Positions 1-5,411 of a stretch of DNA of 5,411 nucleotides are shown piece by piece. Under the pieces are notes generated by a model that did not search any database, was not told the DNA's origin, and saw only the letters and a program-made list of their open reading frames with translations. The position numbers and the translations under genes are program-made. Every line of letters begins with the position of its first letter. Position 1 is the stretch's first letter. Location of the stretch: NCBI GenBank assembly GCA_031289935.1, contig JAITON010000049.1:1-5411 (forward strand), given 5' to 3'. Source of the DNA: Treponema sp. GTDB taxonomy: Bacteria; Spirochaetota; Spirochaetia; Treponematales; Breznakiellaceae.

Positions 1-1719
1 TGCGTCCAATTCTGCCAGGGCCGCCTTCCGGGCCGCTTCCAGGAGTTCCCTCCCCGCAAGTTTCCCATAGCGCCGCTTGAAGTGGGCCGCGCCGGGAAGG
101 AGGCTGGTTAGGATGAGCCGTTCACGGTCCCCAAGACCGGCGAGGTAATCCGTCAGGCTCTGTTCAGGCAGGGGCAGGGCGGCGACATCCCGGCGATAGT
201 CCTGGAGAAAGTCCCCGGCGCTTCCCCGGGCCGCCCCGGCGGTGAAGAGTCTAAGGGGCCGGGCCCCTGGCCGGGCCGTTCCGAAAATGTCCCCGGCGGC
301 CTTTCCCGGGGGCAGATTGATGGGCGCCCCTCCGCCGGGGGCCGCGCTGACCGACGCTTCCATGGCCGCAGTCCTGGCCTCGATTCCCCGGCGATAGCCC
401 CGGAGGACCGGCGTCTCGTAATACCAGCCCCTTTTCCCCGGAAGCTTTAACAGGGAAGCGCTCCGGTAGAGCAGTCCCGAGGCCTGGGTCTCCAGGGGGG
501 CCAGACGATGCTGCCGGGCGTCAAAATAGGGGTAGATGTATGTTCCCCGGGCATAGGTCTTTCCCAGGGGATAGGAAAAGTCCGCGCCGTAGAGCCTGAT
601 GCGCCGGGCCCCAAGGTATTCCGCCAGCGACAAGGCGGCGTAGGTTACGTTGGCCCCCGATGTATCAATCTCCGGGAAGGGCCGCCAGTACCGGGACAGG
701 TAGCGGGCCAGGGGATGTCCCCCGGCAAAGAACCGGGGACGGCTGCTCAGGGAGGCCAGAAGGGGAGGGCTCGCCAGGTCCAGGAAGAGGACCGTTTCAG
801 CGGGCAGCCCCTCCATAAAGTGCTGGTAACTGATATGCTGGCAGTCGATGGAAACCACCGCGTTGGGGACGATCCCTCGGCCCAGGAGGCAGGGGAGGGC
901 TGTGTCGGTGGCAACCAGATAGGCCCCGCCAGATGCACCCCCTGCGGGGGCGCATCTGGATGCAATTTCCGGGAGTTGTTCTTCCAGGGAAGGTCCTGCC
1001 GCACAGATAACCGCCTCCCGGACCGGCGGCAGGGGACTATCCCGCGCTTCGGCCTGGGGCAGGTTCCTGATAATATTGGCAAACCACCGCCTTCCGAAGA
1101 AGGCCTGCACCGAATAATCCCCCGATACCTGGTCGATGGCCCTCCGCAGGCTCTCTCCGGCGGCGGCGAATTGTTCACGGCCATACTCGGTCCGGGCCCT
1201 GAGGGGGATTACCCGGATCCCCCCATGGAGCACGGGCAGGTAGCTTTCCAGGATATGGCGCTCCAGGGCCTCATGACTGGGATCAATCAGTAGGCTGAAC
1301 CGGGGGTCCTTAAAGAGCTGGATATAGTCCCCGGAGGCCAAAAGTTCGGCGGTTCCGTTGATATCGTAGTCCAGTACCAGGACCCGCTCCACCCCCAGAG
1401 GGGACACCCCCGGCCCTTCCAGGGCGGCCCTTGCAAGAAAGCCTCCGCCCAGGCCCAGCAGCACCAGATAGCCGGCCCCGGCGCCCTCCAGACTGGCCTC
1501 CATCAGCCGGGCCGCTTCCTTCCGGGGGTCCATCAGAGAGTGCAGGGGATGGGCCGTTCCCGCGCCGTCCACCAGGGCCGGTACCGTCTCCCCGGTCCGG
1601 GCTTCCAGGAAACGGTAGCGTCCCAGAGTGGTCTCGGCCCCGGATAGCCGGGAACAGAGCCCCGGATCCCGGGCCGAAAGGGCCAGTAAATTCCGTTCAA
1701 AGACAAAGTTTTTATCCAC
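1..1719 (-). CDS. DUF115 / Maf-like putative glycosyltransferase, 3' end outside the window
   Basis: The frame is open without a stop from a GTG at 1719 to the left edge, giving 573 residues and no C-terminus. Residues about 83-120 look like a Rossmann-type fold: a beta strand into GLGGG (89-93), then a strand ending in LDYD. FGRRW (208-212) precedes a strand leading to AAGPSLEEQ (240-248), the phosphate/nucleotide-binding signature of the DUF115 family (MptE-like, motility accessory factor). Further landmarks are VSIDCQH (289-295), DTSGANVTY (352-360) and LYGADFSYP (376-384). Known members of the family transfer nonulosonic acids to flagellin (Maf) or diphosphorylate hydroxymethylpterin (MptE). 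A glycosyltransferase role is inferred. The GTG overlaps the previous stop by 8 bases, and a TTG one codon upstream is an alternative start. The ribosome binding site is weak, so translation is probably coupled. Residues 254-264 are encoded by a palindrome. Family membership is fairly sure; the substrate is unknown. Confidence 0.8.
   Translation of the reverse strand, partial: MDKNFVFERNLLALSARDPGLCSRLSGAETTLGRYRFLEARTGETVPALVDGAGTAHPLHSLMDPRKEAARLMEASLEGAGAGYLVLLGLGGGFLARAALEGPGVSPLGVERVLVLDYDINGTAELLASGDYIQLFKDPRFSLLIDPSHEALERHILESYLPVLHGGIRVIPLRARTEYGREQFAAAGESLRRAIDQVSGDYSVQAFFGRRWFANIIRNLPQAEARDSPLPPVREAVICAAGPSLEEQLPEIASRCAPAGGASGGAYLVATDTALPCLLGRGIVPNAVVSIDCQHISYQHFMEGLPAETVLFLDLASPPLLASLSSRPRFFAGGHPLARYLSRYWRPFPEIDTSGANVTYAALSLAEYLGARRIRLYGADFSYPLGKTYARGTYIYPYFDARQHRLAPLETQASGLLYRSASLLKLPGKRGWYYETPVLRGYRRGIEARTAAMEASVSAAPGGGAPINLPPGKAAGDIFGTARPGARPLRLFTAGAARGSAGDFLQDYRRDVAALPLPEQSLTDYLAGLGDRERLILTSLLPGAAHFKRRYGKLAGRELLEAARKAALAELDA
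929..959. repeat. 31-base near-perfect palindrome inside a coding region
   Basis: Eight base pairs (929-936 with 952-959), one A/C mismatch (937/951), then five C-G pairs (938-942 with 946-950) close a three-base loop (943-945). The element lies in frame and encodes about SRCAPAGGASG (residues 254-264) in the DUF115 protein, just after the GPSLE motif. The short word GATGCA occurs at 932-937 and again at 959-964. The shape resembles REP-like or Rickettsia-type palindromic elements that insert into genes. Whether it is a dispersed repeat cannot be told from one copy; I found no second copy in the window. Confidence 0.75.
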
Positions 1720-3199
1720 CAAGCCCGTCCAGTTCCGCAGCCAGCCTTTCCGGTTTAGGGACGGCCTCTCCGGGAAGAAGCAGGGCCCCAAGCTCCCCGC
1801 AGAGCGTTCCGGACTCATCTGCCCCGGTCAAATGGCTTCGCAGAATATTCCGGGCCCGGCCTTCCGAGCCCTCTGGAACCTGCCGGTCAAGTATCGAAAA
1901 CGCTGAGCTGAAGGGTCCCGGAGAGGCAGGGGAAACCGGGAGCGCTACCGCCAGCGGTTCTGCTGCCTCAAGCTCGTCGAAGGCCGGACTATTCTGTCCC
2001 AGGGAGTATAACCTCCGGGGATAGGAGTCTATGCGGCCCCTGAACCAGTCCGCGTAGATCCCCCCGGAACCCCCGGCGGCCATATCACGGGCCCGGACAA
2101 AGCCCTGGGAGTACCGGGGCCGGAGCCGGCTGGCGGCCTCCCACTGGAGCCTTTCAAAGCCGTAGGGCCGGGCGTGGGTCCTGATATCCCGGTTCCCCAG
2201 GTCCATGCCTGCCAGAAAGACCGGGCCTGAAGTCAGGGCCAGGGCCAAATCCAGGGCCGCCGCAGTAACAGTCCCCCGCTGGGGCAGGTTGATGTGGGGA
2301 ATCCCCAGCTCTTCCAGCACGAGACGCTGCCAGCGGCTCCCGTCGGCCACGGCCAGAATAGGCAGGGCGGCGCATTGGGAGGGCAGCGCGGCGGAGAGAC
2401 TTGCCGCTAGAAATGGGGGCCTTCCGCCACGCCTAAAGAGCTCGTAGAGGTGGAAAAGCGCCCAGATCCCCCCGTCGCTCGTGATGACCATTTCCGGGGA
2501 TATTCCCCCCGCAGCCAGGGCCGGTACCGAGGAAGAAGCCGCCAGGACCACCGCCGGGTCAGGCCCGGCGCAGAGTTCCCGGATACGGGGCAGGGACGCC
2601 TCCAGGCTGGGGCCGGCGCCGGTCACGATCCAGGGTCTGTTCGAGACCGGGAGTCCCTGGGGCCGGTACAGTAGCTGTCTGAGCAGGCCCAGATTCTTCA
2701 GGAAATTCCGTACCCAGCGCCTGCCAAAGCCCCGGGTGGTCCGGGCATTGGCATCTATCCGCTTGATAAAGACCAGGGTCTCTTCCAGGAGATCCGCATA
2801 GGCCCTGCCATAGACCGCCAGGGCCGGCCGCCATTCCAGAACCTTGAGGCCGGAAGCCTCCATGTCGGGGATTTCCCCCTCTAAAAATTTCTGGAGATTC
2901 CTCCCGCCGGGCGTCCAAACCGCCGCGCCGGCCTTTTTTTCTGCTTGATTGTATTGATTAAAAAAGGGAGACGCATGGAGCGCGACCATCTTGGCGGCGG
3001 GAAACCGTCTCCGCAAAGGCGGCAGAATGTACCCCAGCCCTGGTTCAATCAGGATAAAGACCTGCGGTTCCCGGGAGAGCCCCAGAGAATCGACATACCG
3101 TTCCGCTTCCCCTACCGGGTCATAACGGGAATGGAGAGCCCGCCCCCCCAGGTACAGGGTCGGCAGACCCTTCGCTCCGGGGACAATCCGCTCGTTCAT
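1712..3199 (-). CDS. DUF115 / MptE-like protein (6-hydroxymethylpterin diphosphokinase MptE-like family)
   Basis: The product has 495 residues. An N-terminal alpha/beta region (about 47-78, with EPGLGY at 52-57) is followed by GFGRRWVRNFLKNL (157-170). The core strand enters GAGPSLE (194-200), the family's phosphate-binding signature, and later strands carry ITSDGG (239-244) and LAGMDLG (329-335). The family contains archaeal MptE and bacterial Maf-type glycosyltransferases, so the reaction here is not fixed by sequence alone. The frame stays open for 96 codons upstream of the chosen ATG, but that stretch overlaps the preceding small gene and is rich in Pro, Ser and Gly, as expected of an out-of-frame shadow. 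The ATG at 3199 lies one base after that gene's stop. No clear Shine-Dalgarno precedes it, which fits translational coupling. It shares FGRRW and GPSLE with the next gene, so the two look like diverged paralogues. Confidence 0.8.
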   Translation of the reverse strand: MNERIVPGAKGLPTLYLGGRALHSRYDPVGEAERYVDSLGLSREPQVFILIEPGLGYILPPLRRRFPAAKMVALHASPFFNQYNQAEKKAGAAVWTPGGRNLQKFLEGEIPDMEASGLKVLEWRPALAVYGRAYADLLEETLVFIKRIDANARTTRGFGRRWVRNFLKNLGLLRQLLYRPQGLPVSNRPWIVTGAGPSLEASLPRIRELCAGPDPAVVLAASSSVPALAAGGISPEMVITSDGGIWALFHLYELFRRGGRPPFLAASLSAALPSQCAALPILAVADGSRWQRLVLEELGIPHINLPQRGTVTAAALDLALALTSGPVFLAGMDLGNRDIRTHARPYGFERLQWEAASRLRPRYSQGFVRARDMAAGGSGGIYADWFRGRIDSYPRRLYSLGQNSPAFDELEAAEPLAVALPVSPASPGPFSSAFSILDRQVPEGSEGRARNILRSHLTGADESGTLCGELGALLLPGEAVPKPERLAAELDGLGG

Positions 3200-3200
3200 G

Positions 3201-3545
3201 TTAGAGGCAGGGCTTAAGCTGTGAGAGGGCCCCTTCCGTTGTTTTGGCCTCAAAGCTGATGAGCACCCGCCAGCCGGGATAGCTCCCTTCCAGGCGGTGG
3301 GCGATAAGTTCCCGGTCCAGGCCGGCGGGGAAGAGGAGCAGGACCCCGGCGCCCGCCAGAAGGGCCCGGCCAAAGGAGGCCGCCGCAACATCGAGCCGGG
3401 AACACAGGTCCCCGGCATCGGCATCGGGAAACTCCCCTGCGTCCGGCCCCAGGAAAACACCCTGAAAAGGACCACTCCCCTGGGCATAAGCGCGGATACC
3501 GCTTTCCGGGGAGATGCTTTCCCTAGCCTTGCTCAAAAGCCCCAT
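3201..3545 (-). CDS. small protein of unknown function, 114 residues
   Basis: I do not recognise this protein. It starts with ATG sharing one base with the stop of the preceding gene (TAATG), and a GAGGAG lies about 14 bases upstream. It ends one base before the ATG of the MptE-like gene. This packing is the main argument that it is real. The N-terminus (MGLLSKARESI) is probably helical. The middle (about 60-80) is hydrophobic (ALLAGAGVLLLFPAG), more like a buried beta strand than a membrane segment because it is short. It is followed by a helix (DRELIAHRLEG) and another strand (WRVLISFEA), a small alpha/beta pattern. There is no signal peptide or cysteine pair. It may be a partner or regulatory subunit for its neighbours, which is inference from position only. 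Confidence 0.65.
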   Translation of the reverse strand: MGLLSKARESISPESGIRAYAQGSGPFQGVFLGPDAGEFPDADAGDLCSRLDVAAASFGRALLAGAGVLLLFPAGLDRELIAHRLEGSYPGWRVLISFEAKTTEGALSQLKPCL

Positions 3546-4981
3546 TATGCGATACCTAACTCCTCAAAAAGTTTCCGGTAGGTATCATAGTATTCAGAGG
3601 AGGCGAATTCATCGATTTTATCCTTGGGCAGGTACTCCATGAGCTCGTCCATGTAAGAAAGCACACGCTTGAGTTCCTGCTTCGTAATATCCCCAATCTC
3701 AGGGATTTCCTCGACCGCCAGCCCGGCAGGGGCTTCGGCCTCTTCCAACGCTTCCATGGCGGGGGCGGCCCTTTTTTCCATGACGGGGGCGGCCTCGACC
3801 GCCTCTTCTTCGGCCGCCGCAATTTCATCGGCCTCCACGATAAAACCCTCGGGGATTACCTGGTCGAAGGGTTCCGCTTCGATAGTATCCGCTCCGGCGG
3901 GTTCCGGTACGGGGGCCTCAAGCGGGGAGGATTCAACTGGAGCAGACTCCGTTCCGGCGTCCGCTTGAGCGGGCTCCGAAAGAAATTCCTCCGCCGGGGT
4001 CAATTCCTCAAGCTCTTCCGCTTCGGACGGCTCCGTTCCGGCGATATCCACAACGGGTTCCGGCGCGGCCGTCCCGGCCTCAGTCTCCGGGGGAAAGTCA
4101 TCCAGGGCCGACTCGTCCAGAGCGGATTCGTCCAGCGTGATGTCATCCAGGGAAAAGTCGTCCAGGGGAATGTCAAAGGAGGCTTCCTGGGCGTCTTTCT
4201 CCGTTGTAGTATCTGCCTCGCCGGATTCTTTAAATTTTTCGGCCTCTTCGTCCTTCCATTCCAGGTCGAAGCTGATGTTCTCTATGCTGGGTTCCTCGTC
4301 ATCCTTTGTTTCCGTATCGCCCAGGCTGTCGCCCAGGCTGTCGCCCAGGCTGCCGCCCAGGTCCGGCGCTTCAACTTCAAAGGATTCATGAGCCAGGGGA
4401 TCTTCGTCCAGGTAGCTCGTATCCTCGGGGGGGGGCGTCAGAGATTCCGCCCCGGCTTCCCGCAGCGCTTCCAGTTCCAGAGAAGCCCCCTGAACCCTAA
4501 AATGTTCCCCCGGCGCCGCAGCATTCGGGACGGACAGATCCTTTTTGAAGGATAAAAGCTCGTTCTTGATAGAGGCCAATTCATCGGCGATCCGCATGAG
4601 CAATTTAGTGGAAAGGTCCACCGGGGCCGTCCCGGTTCCCGCCCCGCGAGTTTCAGCCCGAAGAGGCGTGGTTTTCGCCCCCTCCCCGGGTTCCGCCTGC
4701 GGCATTTCGGCAGGGGCGGCCTGCTCCGCTGCCCCGGAGAGTTCTCCGGGCAGGTCCCCGTCATCAAATTCCACATCATCAAAGACCAGATCGTCAAATT
4801 CATCTCCTGCCGGGGTTTTGGAGGCTCCTTCGCCGGCAGCCTCGTCAAAATCCGGCAGCCCGGTCAAAGAGGAAATTTCCTGGGGTTCGCGCTTTACCCA
4901 GACCCCGTACTGATCGAGCTCTTCCGCCGAACCAATGGTACCGCGATCTTCATATATAGAAGGTTCTTTTTCGTTTGCCAT
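3545..4981 (-). CDS. acidic, low-complexity, probably disordered protein with distinctive N- and C-terminal segments
   Basis: The product has 478 residues and is very rich in Glu, Asp, Ala and Pro. The first 40 residues (including RGTIGSAEELDQYGVWVKRE) look ordered and non-repetitive. Residues about 124-148 (KLLMRIADELASIKNELLSFKK) should form an amphipathic or coiled-coil helix. A GDSL-type tandem repeat lies near 207-221 and five pentapeptides of the form xLD(D/E)x lie at 272-296. The last 51 residues (ITKQELKRVLSYMDELMEYL, then FASSEYYDTYRKLFEELGIA) look like a compact helical domain. No signal peptide or membrane segment is visible, so it is probably cytoplasmic. The ATG at 4981 was preferred over one 41 codons upstream because it has a good ribosome binding site, and the upstream start would lie before the promoter. 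It is first in the operon. A scaffold or adaptor role is a guess; I do not recognise a named family. Confidence 0.85.
   Translation of the reverse strand: MANEKEPSIYEDRGTIGSAEELDQYGVWVKREPQEISSLTGLPDFDEAAGEGASKTPAGDEFDDLVFDDVEFDDGDLPGELSGAAEQAAPAEMPQAEPGEGAKTTPLRAETRGAGTGTAPVDLSTKLLMRIADELASIKNELLSFKKDLSVPNAAAPGEHFRVQGASLELEALREAGAESLTPPPEDTSYLDEDPLAHESFEVEAPDLGGSLGDSLGDSLGDTETKDDEEPSIENISFDLEWKDEEAEKFKESGEADTTTEKDAQEASFDIPLDDFSLDDITLDESALDESALDDFPPETEAGTAAPEPVVDIAGTEPSEAEELEELTPAEEFLSEPAQADAGTESAPVESSPLEAPVPEPAGADTIEAEPFDQVIPEGFIVEADEIAAAEEEAVEAAPVMEKRAAPAMEALEEAEAPAGLAVEEIPEIGDITKQELKRVLSYMDELMEYLPKDKIDEFASSEYYDTYRKLFEELGIA
4094..4168 (-). repeat. five tandem 15-base units encoding xLD(D/E)x pentapeptides
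   Basis: In coding order the units translate as PLDDF, SLDDI, TLDES, ALDES and ALDDF (residues 272-296 of the acidic protein). Each carries the CTG-GA(T/C) core, and the units differ at other positions. They are degenerate at DNA level, which suggests an old expansion kept for its acidic amphipathic pattern rather than a recent slippage product. Confidence 0.8.
4320..4361 (-). repeat. 12-base tandem repeat, about 3.5 copies, encoding SLGD units
   Basis: The plus-strand unit CCCAGGCTGTCG occurs at 4320-4331 and 4332-4343 exactly, at 4344-4355 with one change, and partly at 4356-4361. It encodes consecutive SLGD tetrapeptides in the acidic protein. Since the unit is a multiple of three, copy-number change would keep the frame. 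Its near identity points to recent expansion. Confidence 0.85.
4427..4435 (-). repeat. nine-base G:C homopolymer inside the acidic-protein gene
   Basis: Nine G on the plus strand (C on the coding strand) encode three prolines at residues 183-185. It is the longest homopolymer I found in the window. Losing one base leads to an in-frame TAG at 4282-4284, and gaining one leads to TGA at 4386-4388. Either change removes both repeat regions and the C-terminal domain. Confidence 0.8.
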
Positions 4982-4987
4982 GAACCG

Positions 4988-4996
4988 CTCCCTCTC
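4988..4996 (-). promoter_or_regulatory. ribosome binding site of the acidic-protein gene
   Basis: The minus strand reads GAGAGGGAG, six bases before the ATG at 4981. It is the clearest Shine-Dalgarno in the window and decides the start codon. The upstream alternative ATG at 5104 has no comparable site and abuts the terminator. Confidence 0.75.
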
Positions 4997-5021
4997 TTTA
5001 AGTATCGTCAAATCTTTTTGT

Positions 5022-5050
5022 ATGTTAACCGGGAATTTCCCCCTTGTCAA
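5022..5050 (-). promoter_or_regulatory. sigma70-type promoter of the four-gene operon
   Basis: A perfect -35 box TTGACA (5045-5050) is separated by exactly 17 bases from TAACAT (5022-5027), which matches four of six positions of the -10 consensus. Transcription would start near 5015, leaving a leader of about 34 bases before the ATG at 4981. It lies just downstream of the previous gene's terminator. The spacer contains a short inverted repeat (GGGAA-T-TTCCC, 5031-5041 on the plus strand) that could be a protein-binding site, but it is too short to assert. Confidence 0.7.
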
Positions 5051-5104
5051 GTCAAACGGGAGCCCTGTGTTGAAACGGGGCCCTGGCAACTTTTTGAAGC
5101 GCAC

Positions 5105-5136
5105 AAAAAAGGCGGCCTCCGTCCCCGGAGACCGCC
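5105..5136 (-). terminator. intrinsic terminator after the PD-(D/E)XK-like gene
   Basis: On the minus strand GGCGG-T-CTCCG pairs with CGGAG-G-CCGCC (11 pairs including one G-U) around a GGGA loop, followed at once by six T (5110-5105). The stop codon of the preceding gene lies 22 bases upstream. No T-run follows in the plus direction, so it acts one way only. It separates that gene from the operon beginning at 4981. Confidence 0.92.
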
Positions 5137-5158
5137 CGCCAGCCCGTACCCCAGCGCC

Positions 5159-5411
5159 CTACCAAGCCTTTGGCTTAAATTTCTCCGGCATTTCTATCTT
5201 TACTGTATCCCCGCTCTGCTCAATCACATAAAAACCCTTTTGAATGGCGTATTCCCGCGCATCTTTCTTCACTATCGCACCGGCAAGAGCGCCCAGCAGT
5301 TTTCGCTTGTCCCCATGCTCTTCCCCATACTGCCTTAGTTTTTCCATCCGCTCGATATGATCGTTCACATGCTTTTGCAGCAATTTGCTCTTTATTTCCA
5401 CCGCCATCACA
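5159..5411 (-). CDS. C-terminal part of a probable PD-(D/E)XK-like protein, 5' end outside the window
   Basis: The frame is open to the right edge and ends in TAG at 5159. The first visible residues, VMAVEIKSKL, fit a hydrophobic strand carrying the E-x-K of a PD-(D/E)XK nuclease fold, followed by a helix (HVNDHIERMEKLRQY), a strand with GALAGAIV, and the end GFYVIEQSGDTVKI-EMPEKFKPKAW. This layout recalls the C-terminal half of restriction-like or DUF3782-type proteins that are abundant in treponemes. GTG (5410) or ATG (5407) could serve as a start and give about 83 residues, but a start inside the catalytic strand would be odd, so I treat the gene as truncated by the window. No RM partner is visible. 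The family assignment is from memory and moderate. Confidence 0.6.
   Translation of the reverse strand, partial: VMAVEIKSKLLQKHVNDHIERMEKLRQYGEEHGDKRKLLGALAGAIVKKDAREYAIQKGFYVIEQSGDTVKIEMPEKFKPKAW

Noticed and set aside
747..1184. Minus-strand frame of 145 codons inside the left-hand gene
   Set aside because: It is in another frame of the DUF115 gene, which carries the family motifs across the same stretch.
508..1293. Long plus-strand open frame of 261 codons, and other plus-strand frames such as 1431-2024 and 3965-4555
   Set aside because: These are antisense to well-supported genes, have Pro/Gly/Arg-rich composition typical of shadows in GC-rich DNA, and show no recognisable motif.
2906..2940. 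Terminator-like hairpin with seven T on the plus strand
   Set aside because: The stem is seven pairs with a bulged G and a 12-base loop. It lies inside the MptE-like coding region and there is no plus-strand gene for it to end.
3143..3149. Seven-base C run in the MptE-like gene as a second slippage site
   Set aside because: Seven bases is not unusual in DNA this rich in G and C, and it is shorter than the nine-base tract in the acidic gene.
5031..5041. Inverted repeat in the promoter spacer as a repressor operator
   Set aside because: Five-base arms around one base occur easily by chance, and no regulator or second site is seen.
4982..5104. N-terminal extension of the acidic protein by 41 codons
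   Set aside because: It would start next to the terminator and cover the promoter, and its residues look like translated intergenic sequence. The ATG at 4981 has a strong ribosome binding site.

Overview
All convincing genes in this GC-rich window lie on the minus strand, so it reads from right to left. The gene style suggests a spirochaete of the Treponema group: two MptE/Maf-like DUF115 proteins in a row, an acidic low-complexity protein with conserved-looking ends, and a small C-terminal domain of a kind I associate with Treponema. This is recognition from memory, not a database match, so the taxonomic call is moderate.

The right edge (5159-5411) holds the end of a small PD-(D/E)XK-like protein whose 5' part lies outside the window. 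It is followed by a strong intrinsic terminator (5105-5136). A sigma70-type promoter follows (TTGACA, 17-base spacer, TAACAT; 5022-5050), and a good ribosome binding site precedes the ATG at 4981. Together these mark the start of a new transcription unit.

That unit appears to be one tightly packed operon of at least four genes. The first is a 478-residue acidic, Ala/Pro-rich, probably largely disordered protein (3545-4981). The second is a 114-residue protein of unknown function (3201-3545, sharing one base with the first). The third is a 495-residue DUF115/MptE-like protein (1712-3199, one base after the second). The fourth is another DUF115/Maf-like protein (from 1719 through the left edge, 573 codons visible, overlapping the third by 8 bases). 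The two DUF115 proteins share FGRRW and GPSLE landmarks, so they look like diverged tandem paralogues. By family precedent such proteins may transfer sugars, for example in flagellin glycosylation, or act on pterin-like substrates. The substrate is not visible here.

Three items stand out. A 31-base near-perfect palindrome sits in frame inside the fourth gene, just after its GPSLE motif. A run of nine G (C on the coding strand) in the acidic gene would truncate it after a one-base slip. The operon itself couples a repeat-bearing acidic protein to two DUF115 enzymes. The only real gap is 4982-5158 (177 bases), filled by the terminator, promoter and leader. I see no RNA genes, CRISPR arrays or insertion sequences.
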